Below, one piece after another: positions 1 to 4,516 of a stretch of 5,772 bases of DNA (the stretch's first letter is position 1; each line of letters opens with the position of its first letter). Source of the stretch: Bacteroidales bacterium (GTDB lineage: Bacteria > Bacteroidota > Bacteroidia > Bacteroidales > VadinHA17). Location: the NCBI GenBank assembly GCA_003155705.1, contig PMEC01000036.1, positions 11,287 through 17,058 of the forward strand, given 5' to 3'. The notes beneath the pieces were generated by a model that saw only the letters and a list, made by a program, of their open reading frames with translations, ran no database searches and was not told where the DNA came from. Made by a program: the position numbers and the translations under genes.

Positions 1-464
1 AGGAACTCGCCGGTGGATATATCCAGAAAAGCGACCCCTGCAATCTTTTTGTCAATATGCACCGCAGCAAGAAAATTATTCTCTTTATGATTTAGAACAT
101 TTTCATTGAGGGAAACACCAGGAGTAACCAGCTCAGTGATTCCTCTCTTGACGATCTGCTTAGTAAGTTTGGGATCCTCCAGCTGTTCACATATTGCAAC
201 CCTCTGTCCTGCTCTCACAAGCCTGGGAAGATAAGTATCAAGCGCATGATAAGGAAATCCGGCCAGTTCAACAAAGGAAGCAGCTCCGTTTGCGCGCCGG
301 GTAAGAGTTATACCAAGAATTTCAGATGCTTTTATTGCATCCTCCCCGAATGTTTCATAAAAATCCCCTACTCTGAACAGCAATATAGCATCCGGGTGTT
401 TAGCCTTGACGTTGTAATACTGCTTCATTAACGGGGTTTCTATATACTTATGAAAATCAGACAT
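1..464 (-). CDS. mutS: DNA mismatch repair protein MutS, N-terminal part (cut by window edge)
   Basis: MutS binds mispaired or looped-out bases in the cytoplasm and starts methyl-independent or methyl-directed mismatch repair with MutL. Only residues 1-154 are present; the rest lies left of base 1. The visible part is domain I, the mismatch-recognition domain. Residues 24-42 read as the family hallmark, with GDFYETF at 33-39, so F35 and E37 are the Phe-x-Glu pair that stacks on and hydrogen-bonds the mismatch (F36/E38 in E. coli). This is followed by [17 protein letters not shown] and [10 protein letters not shown], both typical of MutS. The start is the ATG at 464: an in-frame TAA lies eight codons upstream, and the N-terminus has normal length relative to the Phe-x-Glu motif. 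A promoter candidate lies 26-56 bp upstream. The gene is in the same direction as the trmN6 operon but separated from it by 79 bp. Identity is very secure; full length and ATPase domain cannot be judged. Confidence 0.96.
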   Translation of the reverse strand, partial: MSDFHKYIETPLMKQYYNVKAKHPDAILLFRVGDFYETFGEDAIKASEILGITLTRRANGAASFVELAGFPYHALDTYLPRLVRAGQRVAICEQLEDPKLTKQIVKRGITELVTPGVSLNENVLNHKENNFLAAVHIDKKIAGVAFLDISTGEF

Positions 465-489
465 TCTGAGATATTTGGATGTTATTTAA

Positions 490-520
490 CAAAGATACAC
501 TCCGCAGAAGATTAACGAAA
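490..520 (-). promoter_or_regulatory. Bacteroidota-type promoter for mutS
   Basis: On the minus strand TATCTTTG at 497-490 is an exact match to the Bacteroidota -7 consensus TAnnTTTG. A 19-bp spacer separates it from TTTC at 520-517, a three-of-four match to the -33 TTTG element. Transcription would start near 483-486, giving a leader of about 20 nt before the mutS ATG at 464. Spacing and position are both right, so mutS is probably transcribed separately from the upstream trmN6 operon, though read-through cannot be excluded because no convincing terminator is visible in 498-543. Confidence 0.5.
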
Positions 521-543
521 CCATTTTTGAAAAAATAATATGT

Positions 544-1257
544 TCAGATGTCTAAATAAAAATCCCTTGTAACTTCCTTATATTCTTCAGTATATCGATG
601 CCGTGTTCCGGTTTCAATTGTCAGAAATTTTTCTAACAACGGTTTTTTAATTCTTTCAAACTTCAGAATCAGTCTAATTATATTTCCTGTCGGAACAGAT
701 TTGATTTTGATTATGTGATTGCAGTAGAGACCAAAATGACTGGCTTCAGCAATAAACAATGTTCCTTCAGCATAAGGTAAAATAATCTGAAGATTTCCTT
801 TGGGGTTCAGAAGATGATTTGCTCCAAAAAGAATATCAGAGAAAGTCAGAGAATCTGAATGACGGGTTGCAGATTTATTGCTATCCGGATTTTTCAGTGA
901 GTCTCTGAAATAAGGTGGATTGGAAATGATAATATCAAACTTTGGGGTTTGTTCTGAGGAATATTTTTGAAATTCAATATTTTTAACGCTTATTCTGTCG
1001 CACCATCTCGAACTCTTTACATTATCGCAAGCTTCCCTATATGAATTTACTTCAGGTTCTATGGCAACAATTCCGGCATCGGTTCTTTGTGCAACCATTA
1101 ATGCGATAAGCCCAGTCCCCGTTCCGACATCCAGGATTCTTTTTCCTCCTGTCAGATCTGCACATGCACCAAGCAAAACGCCATCAGTTCCTACTTTGAA
1201 AACCGATTCCTCCTGATAAATAGCAAACTGCTTGAATCTGAAGAAGTTGTTTGACAT
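544..1257 (-). CDS. trmN6: tRNA1(Val) (adenine(37)-N6)-methyltransferase, TrmN6/YfiC family
   Basis: A 237-residue cytoplasmic SAM-dependent N6-adenine methyltransferase. E. coli TrmN6 (YfiC) methylates A37 next to the anticodon of tRNA1(Val). The N-terminus FRFKQFAIYQ (6-15) followed by KVGTDGVLLG (21-30) is diagnostic of this family. Motif I, the SAM-binding loop, is DVGTGTG at 43-49, an acidic residue at the end of the next strand is E67, and the catalytic NPPY tetrad of amino-methyltransferases is at 113-116. Length is normal. The gene is last in the operon, starting 6 bp after the stop of the TIGR02757 gene; there is no clear Shine-Dalgarno, only an A-rich stretch, as is usual for Bacteroidota. 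The family call is strong. The exact tRNA target is inferred from the E. coli enzyme and could differ here. Confidence 0.9.
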   Translation of the reverse strand: MSNNFFRFKQFAIYQEESVFKVGTDGVLLGACADLTGGKRILDVGTGTGLIALMVAQRTDAGIVAIEPEVNSYREACDNVKSSRWCDRISVKNIEFQKYSSEQTPKFDIIISNPPYFRDSLKNPDSNKSATRHSDSLTFSDILFGANHLLNPKGNLQIILPYAEGTLFIAEASHFGLYCNHIIKIKSVPTGNIIRLILKFERIKKPLLEKFLTIETGTRHRYTEEYKEVTRDFYLDI

Positions 1258-1263
1258 CGATTT

Positions 1264-2058
1264 TCAAAATTTTTCATTTACCCCGATGCTGAAAAGCGCA
1301 AAATCATATTTGACAGGGTCCGAAGGATCAAATTCCCTCAGGATTGAAGTCAGTTCTTCCACTGCCTTCCAGTCATTTGTTTTTCTGGTAAGAAGCCCAA
1401 GTCTTCTCGCAGTATTCCCTGAATGCAGATCGAGTGGTATATAAAGCTCAGACGGGTTGATTCTTTTCCAGATACCAAAATCGACTCCTTTGCCATCGAC
1501 CCTCACCATCCATCTGAGGAACATGTTCAACCGCTTCCCTGCTGCACCGGCCATTATATCAGCAAAATGTTTTTCAGCTCTTTTTTCGTGAGATAATGAA
1601 AAAAACTGTTTCCTGAAATATGATAATCCTTCTCTCAGCGAACCAGATTCTTTCATTCCTTCGAGGATGACATCTTCTATACTGCCGAAATCCGAATATA
1701 TCTCCTTCAATCCTTTCATAAAGAAAATACAGTCCTTACCATTGAATGTTCTGTGAACAAATCCCAAAAGTCGAGTAAGGTCATTTTTATCAGCAGAAAT
1801 GACAAACTCATATGGATTGTTATCCATAGCTTCCATTAACAACGTGCTGCTTCTCAGAATAAGGTCTCTCCTTCCCCATGCAATAACAGATGTAAGAAAA
1901 CCTGCAATTTCTCTGTCTCTATCTGAAGTAAATCTATGGGGAATGGAAATAGGGTCGCTCTCAATAAATGAAGGATTATTATACTGAATGCATTTTTCGT
2001 CAAGGAATTGTTTTAATTCTCCGGCAGGAATGCCGTTGTATGATTTTTTAAGCTTCAT
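1264..2058 (-). CDS. TIGR02757/DUF2400 family protein of unknown function
   Basis: A 264-residue soluble protein with no signal peptide or membrane segment, recognised as the TIGR02757 (DUF2400) family common in Bacteroidota. No function is established that I know of. Family landmarks are [17 protein letters not shown] (49-65), the FVHRTFNG block (100-107), [10 protein letters not shown] (177-186), VDFGIWKRI (192-200), [20 protein letters not shown] (207-226) and the C-terminal [18 protein letters not shown] (243-260). By eye, the block order resembles HhH-GPD DNA glycosylases: GAAGKRLN around K175 at the hairpin position and PLDLHSG with D210 at the catalytic Asp position (VDTH in endonuclease III). 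The C-terminal iron-sulfur cysteines of Nth/MutY are absent. The start at 2058 overlaps the end of the lolD gene by 11 bp, implying translational coupling. A glycosylase or other nucleic-acid role is inference only. Confidence 0.9.
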   Translation of the reverse strand: MKLKKSYNGIPAGELKQFLDEKCIQYNNPSFIESDPISIPHRFTSDRDREIAGFLTSVIAWGRRDLILRSSTLLMEAMDNNPYEFVISADKNDLTRLLGFVHRTFNGKDCIFFMKGLKEIYSDFGSIEDVILEGMKESGSLREGLSYFRKQFFSLSHEKRAEKHFADIMAGAAGKRLNMFLRWMVRVDGKGVDFGIWKRINPSELYIPLDLHSGNTARRLGLLTRKTNDWKAVEELTSILREFDPSDPVKYDFALFSIGVNEKF

Positions 2059-2707
2059 TTACTATCAGCCCGTCTTTAATCTGGAGTATTCTGTCGGACA
2101 TGGCTGCAAACTGGCGGTCGTGAGTAACAATAATTATTGTCTGATTGAATGTATCACGCAACCTGAAAAACAGCTTATGAAGCTCATTTTTGTTTTCAGA
2201 ATCAAGATTACCTGAAGGTTCATCAGCAAGAATTACTGATGGGCTATTTATCAGAGCCCTGGCCACAGCCACGCGTTGTTGTTCACCACCACTGAGTTCA
2301 GAAGGCTTATGATCAAGCCTGTCAGAAAGTCCCAGGAAAATAAGTAATTCGGATGCTTTCCCCTCAGCTTCGACTTTGCTTTTTCCGGCAATGTAGGCAG
2401 GAATACAGACATTTTCCAGAGCCGTAAATTCGGGAAGAAGCTGATGGAACTGGAATACAAAACCAACATTATTATTCCGGAATGATGCAAGTAGTTTTCC
2501 TTTTAGCCTGCAAATATCAGTCCCGTTATAAAAAATTGTTCCGGAATCCGGAATGTCAAGAGTTCCAAGTATCTGAAGAAGAGTTGTCTTACCGGCTCCA
2601 CTTGCACCGACAATTGATACCACTTCTTTTTCCGAAATGTCCAGATCAATTCCCTTGAGAACTTTCAGATCACCATATGCTTTCGTAATTCCTGTTGCTT
2701 TGATCAT
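2048..2707 (-). CDS. lolD: ABC transporter ATP-binding protein, LolD-like (lipoprotein release)
   Basis: A 219-residue ATPase subunit of the LolD/MacB/FtsE group. In the Lol system the cytoplasmic LolD dimer powers LolC/E to release outer-membrane lipoproteins from the inner membrane. All ABC motifs are intact: Walker A GASGAGKT (34-41), Q-loop Q86 in [18 protein letters not shown], signature LSGGEQQR (138-145), Walker B VILADEP (158-164), D-loop SGNLD (165-169) and H-loop H196. The Q-loop neighbourhood [16 protein letters not shown] is typical of LolD. Length is normal for the subfamily. It is the first gene of the lolD-TIGR02757-trmN6 operon and overlaps its neighbour by 11 bp. No LolC/E permease is in the window, so the partner must be encoded elsewhere. 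ABC ATPase is certain; LolD rather than a MacB-type ATPase is likely but rests on sequence resemblance. Confidence 0.9.
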   Translation of the reverse strand: MIKATGITKAYGDLKVLKGIDLDISEKEVVSIVGASGAGKTTLLQILGTLDIPDSGTIFYNGTDICRLKGKLLASFRNNNVGFVFQFHQLLPEFTALENVCIPAYIAGKSKVEAEGKASELLIFLGLSDRLDHKPSELSGGEQQRVAVARALINSPSVILADEPSGNLDSENKNELHKLFFRLRDTFNQTIIIVTHDRQFAAMSDRILQIKDGLIVNEA

Positions 2708-2724
2708 AATTACAAATAAGGGAA

Positions 2725-2756
2725 CTAAAATAAGAATTCTGATTTAATGTATAAAA
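2725..2756 (-). promoter_or_regulatory. Weak promoter candidate for the lolD operon
   Basis: On the minus strand TATTTTAG at 2732-2725 matches the -7 consensus TAnnTTTG at all but one fixed position. It has TTTT at 2756-2753 as a possible -33 element with a 20-bp spacer. It sits 17 bp upstream of the ATG at 2707, in the 96-bp AT-rich gap after tatA. The region is AT-rich enough for such a match by chance. If false, the lolD operon may be read through from tatA, since no convincing hairpin terminator is seen in 2708-2803. Confidence 0.25.
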
Positions 2757-2803
2757 GGAAATAATTGAAGTACGAGTATTTTATTGAGTCACAACCCTCC
2801 GGA

Positions 2804-3193
2804 TCAGTCTTGTCTCCCACTTTCACCAATATCATCTATATGTTTCTGAAAAGAGCCGGCGGCCTCTTCCATATCTTTCTTTATAGAACCGGTTGTGTCA
2901 TCCAGATTCTTACGGAGGTTTTCAGATATTTCTGATGCATCTTTCTGGAGGTTGTTTGTTATTTCTGAAGTATCCCTCTGAAGGTTGTCCCTGATATCTG
3001 TCATATCATTTCTGATATCCATGGTGTTGGTCTCAAACTCGCGTTTAATATCATCCGTAGCCTTTTTAAAATCACGCATTCCCTTCCCAAGGGTTTTTGC
3101 CATTTCAGGAAGCTTGTCAGCGCCAAAAAGCAAGAGGACAACTATTATGACGACAAATATGTGCTGACCGCTAAGAAATAAAATTGTCCCCAT
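2804..3193 (-). CDS. tatA: Twin-arginine translocase subunit TatA/TatE family, with an 11-residue-repeat tail
   Basis: A 129-residue TatA-family protein. TatA oligomers assemble with TatC in the inner membrane and use the proton-motive force to export folded proteins with twin-arginine signals. Residues 1-9 are periplasmic and a single membrane helix spans about 11-23. The FG hinge is F23-G24, and the amphipathic helix runs from about 26 with KLPEMAKTLGKGMRDFKKA. Q10 sits near the family's polar N-terminal position (Gln8 in E. coli TatA), and F42 matches the essential Phe39. A polar residue here as Gln rather than Glu favours TatA over TatB. From F42 to the last residue the protein is eight consecutive 11-residue repeats rich in Asp, Lys and Asn, longer than the short tail of many TatA proteins. 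The start at 3193 has an in-frame TAA four codons upstream. No tatC is in the window. Confidence 0.92.
   Translation of the reverse strand: MGTILFLSGQHIFVVIIVVLLLFGADKLPEMAKTLGKGMRDFKKATDDIKREFETNTMDIRNDMTDIRDNLQRDTSEITNNLQKDASEISENLRKNLDDTTGSIKKDMEEAAGSFQKHIDDIGESGRQD
2807..3070 (-). repeat. Eight tandem 33-bp units in tatA encoding 11-residue (hendecad) repeats
   Basis: Residues 42-129 of the TatA-family protein divide without any gap into eight 11-residue units (42-52, 53-63, 64-74, 75-85, 86-96, 97-107, 108-118, 119-129). Examples are MTDIRDNLQRD, TSEITNNLQKD, ASEISENLRKN and LDDTTGSIKKD. Positions 1, 4 and 8 are mostly hydrophobic or small, positions 9-10 are mostly Lys, Arg or Gln, and position 11 is usually Asp. 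Units 4 and 5 (2971-2939 and 2938-2906) also match at about 23 of 33 bases by my count, including a shared TCAGAAATA and AACCTCC, which points to tandem duplication at the DNA level. The pattern predicts a long hendecad coiled coil or amphipathic surface helix. Confidence 0.75.
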
Positions 3194-3210
3194 CTTTTCA
3201 TTTTATTTTA

Positions 3211-3218
3211 CAAAGTTA
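3211..3218 (-). promoter_or_regulatory. Promoter -7 element candidate for tatA
   Basis: TAACTTTG on the minus strand (3218-3211) matches TAnnTTTG exactly and lies 17 bp upstream of the tatA ATG. No TTTG-like -33 element is found 19-23 bp further upstream. Instead a 14-bp palindrome (3220-3233) fills the spacer, so an activator or an alternative sigma factor could be involved, or the match may be chance. Confidence 0.35.
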
Positions 3219-3219
3219 A

Positions 3220-3233
3220 TAAGATTAATCTTA
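3220..3233. promoter_or_regulatory. 14-bp perfect palindrome, possible operator next to the tatA promoter
   Basis: TAAGATTAATCTTA is its own reverse complement. It begins two bases upstream of the tatA -7 candidate, where a bound dimeric regulator would block or guide RNA polymerase. It is very AT-rich, so chance occurrence is not negligible, and no regulator gene is in the window. Confidence 0.35.
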
Positions 3234-3256
3234 ATTGTCTTTAAAAGTTGTAATAG

Positions 3257-3272
3257 TATTGATGCATCAATA
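3257..3272. promoter_or_regulatory. 16-bp perfect palindrome between tatA and exbB, possible operator
   Basis: TATTGATGCATCAATA is a perfect 16-bp palindrome centred on ATGCAT, in the middle of the 207-bp divergent intergenic region. Its centre is 38 bp from that of the palindrome at 3220-3233. The symmetry without a loop suits a dimeric protein-binding site better than an RNA hairpin. The regulator is unknown. The rest of 3194-3400 holds a smaller palindrome AAAGTACTTT (3292-3301) and a second AGTACT (3322-3327), but no ORF. Confidence 0.4.
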
Positions 3273-3349
3273 ATACGATTGAGTAACTGATAAAGTACTT
3301 TTTGTTGATAAATAAATAGTCAGTACTAAAAAAAACCGATTATCGTTTC

Positions 3350-3378
3350 TTGTAAGCTCTGAACATTAAATAATTTTG
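3350..3378 (+). promoter_or_regulatory. Bacteroidota-type promoter for the exbB-exbD operon
   Basis: TAATTTTG at 3371-3378 matches the -7 consensus TAnnTTTG exactly. TTG at 3350-3352, within TTTCTTG, is a good -33 element at an 18-bp spacing, close to the usual 19-21. Transcription would start near 3383-3386, leaving a leader of about 15-18 nt before the ATG at 3401. A short imperfect palindrome around CGATTATCG (3337-3345) lies just upstream of the -33 element. Confidence 0.45.
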
Positions 3379-3400
3379 CTAGCCAAATAAGAATTTAGAT

Positions 3401-4063
3401 ATGTTTTACACTTATTTAATACCGGTGATCGAGCAAACACATTTGACTGATACAAACTCAGTTAATAATGTTGCAGAATTGCTTATGAAAGGCGGATTTA
3501 TAATGATCCCCATTATACTCCTATCAATACTAAGTGTGTACCTTTTTATTGAAAGATATTTATACATCCGAAAAGCCGCTTTTATTGATCAAAATGTTGT
3601 CACGAGAATATTGAATGAGCTAAGAAATAATAGTTCTGATAAAGCATTGATGTACGCCAGGAGCGATAAGTCATCGTTTGGGAAAATTCTTGAAAGCGGT
3701 CTGAGCCAGAAAGGCAAAACAGTAAAAGAGACTGAAGGCTATATGGAATCTACCACAAATATTGAGATTGCAATGATGGAAAAGGATACAGGTTATCTGG
3801 GAATCATTGCAGGTGTCGCCCCTATGCTTGGTTTCATTGGTACTATTTCGGGGGTAATAAAAATCTTTTATAATATATCACTGGCTGATAATATAAGTAT
3901 CGGAATTATTGCAGGTGGACTATATCAGAAAATGATCTGCAGCGGAACAGGATTAATTGTCGGAGTAATTGCCTATAGTTGTTATCATTATCTCCAGATG
4001 ATGATAGACCGTTTCTCAATAAATCTGCAAAGGCAGGTAAATGAGATTGTAAAAGTTTTATAG
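3401..4063 (+). CDS. exbB: MotA/TolQ/ExbB proton channel family protein
   Basis: A 220-residue inner-membrane protein. ExbB/TolQ pentamers with ExbD/TolR form a proton-driven motor that energises TonB-dependent uptake or the Tol system. Three membrane segments are visible: about 33-53 ending in the family ERY (51-53), about 131-153 with APMLGFIGTISGVI, and about 178-199 with SGTGLIVGVIAY. T148 in the second segment matches the pore Thr148 of E. coli ExbB. By eye the E. coli Glu176/Thr181 pair aligns with Q176 and S181, with an extra T183. The loop of about 75 residues between segments 1 and 2 is cytoplasmic, as in the family. The start is the first ATG after an in-frame TAG at 3380; the approximately 30-residue N-terminal extension before the first helix is normal. 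It is followed after 1 bp by exbD. Whether the pair serves TonB, Tol or another partner cannot be told; no tonB is nearby. Confidence 0.92.
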   Translation: MFYTYLIPVIEQTHLTDTNSVNNVAELLMKGGFIMIPIILLSILSVYLFIERYLYIRKAAFIDQNVVTRILNELRNNSSDKALMYARSDKSSFGKILESGLSQKGKTVKETEGYMESTTNIEIAMMEKDTGYLGIIAGVAPMLGFIGTISGVIKIFYNISLADNISIGIIAGGLYQKMICSGTGLIVGVIAYSCYHYLQMMIDRFSINLQRQVNEIVKVL

Positions 4064-4064
4064 G

Positions 4065-4469
4065 ATGAATATTAAGAGAAACAAACATTTTAAACCGGAG
4101 GTAAGCACTTCATCTTTGAACGATATAATGTTCTTCCTCCTGTTGTTTTTTCTTATCGTTTCAACCTTAAGCAATCCTAATGTCATTAAGCTTCTTTTAC
4201 CATCATCGAAAGCTGCCCAGACTCTCAGTAAACAACAGGTAACTCTTTCAGTTACAAAAGATAAAAGATATTTTATAGATAATCAACAGATCAGTTTCGA
4301 TCAGATTGAACCAATTCTGAAATCCAGAATAGTTTCCATCCAGGAGCCAACTATAGTTCTAAGATTTGAAAACACTTTGTCTGTCCAGGATGTTATTGAT
4401 GTCCTGGAAATAGGCACTAGGTTAAAGGTTAAGATGGTAATGGCAACTAATAAGAAAGCAGGGTCATAA
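4065..4469 (+). CDS. exbD: ExbD/TolR family biopolymer transport protein
   Basis: A 134-residue partner of the upstream ExbB. A short basic cytoplasmic N-terminus (MNIKRNKHFK) leads into a single membrane helix at about 20-36. Asp20 sits at the start of this helix in SSLNDIMFFLLLFF and is the conserved proton-carrying Asp (D25 in ExbD, D23 in TolR). The periplasmic domain follows the family plan: IKLLLPSS (41-48), a strand pair QVTLSVTKDKRYFIDNQ (58-74), VLRFENTLSVQDVIDVLEIG (98-117) and VKMVMAT near the end. Its length is typical. Its ATG is 1 bp after the exbB stop, so the two are surely co-transcribed and probably translationally coupled. The operon ends here with a hairpin terminator 2 bp after the stop. 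Physiological partner (TonB, TolA or other) is not determinable. Confidence 0.92.
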   Translation: MNIKRNKHFKPEVSTSSLNDIMFFLLLFFLIVSTLSNPNVIKLLLPSSKAAQTLSKQQVTLSVTKDKRYFIDNQQISFDQIEPILKSRIVSIQEPTIVLRFENTLSVQDVIDVLEIGTRLKVKMVMATNKKAGS

Positions 4470-4470
4470 A

Positions 4471-4497
4471 AAAAGGCTGCCAGTCTGACAGCCTTTT
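4471..4497. terminator. Bidirectional rho-independent terminator between exbD and secDF
   Basis: AAAAGGCTG (4471-4479) and CAGCCTTTT (4489-4497) form a 9-bp perfect stem around a 9-nt loop. The T tract on the plus strand ends the exbB-exbD transcript just after the exbD stop at 4469. The A run at 4468-4474 gives a U tract on the minus strand, so the same hairpin can end the secDF transcript, whose stop is at 4517-4519. The genes converge here, which fits a shared terminator. Confidence 0.85.
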
Positions 4498-4516
4498 AAA
4501 ATATTTTTACATCATT

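Noticed and set aside
246..431. Plus-strand ORF of 61 codons
   Set aside because: It lies antisense within the conserved mutS N-terminus and its translation resembles no family; it is a shadow ORF.
498..543. Terminator after trmN6
   Set aside because: There is a U-rich stretch on the minus strand but no stable GC-containing hairpin before it.
2251..2490. Minus-strand ORF of 79 codons overlapping lolD in another frame
   Set aside because: It overlaps the Walker B, signature and Q-loop coding region of an intact ABC ATPase; the alternate-frame protein shows no recognisable motif.
2807..3070. CRISPR-like or non-coding tandem repeat
   Set aside because: The 33-bp units are contiguous, diverged and in frame with tatA; there are no spacers, so it is a protein-level repeat.
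3292..3327. Stem-loop formed by the two AGTACT copies
   Set aside because: Only six pairs across a loop of over 20 nt with mismatched flanks; AGTACT is self-palindromic, so no convincing RNA structure is implied.
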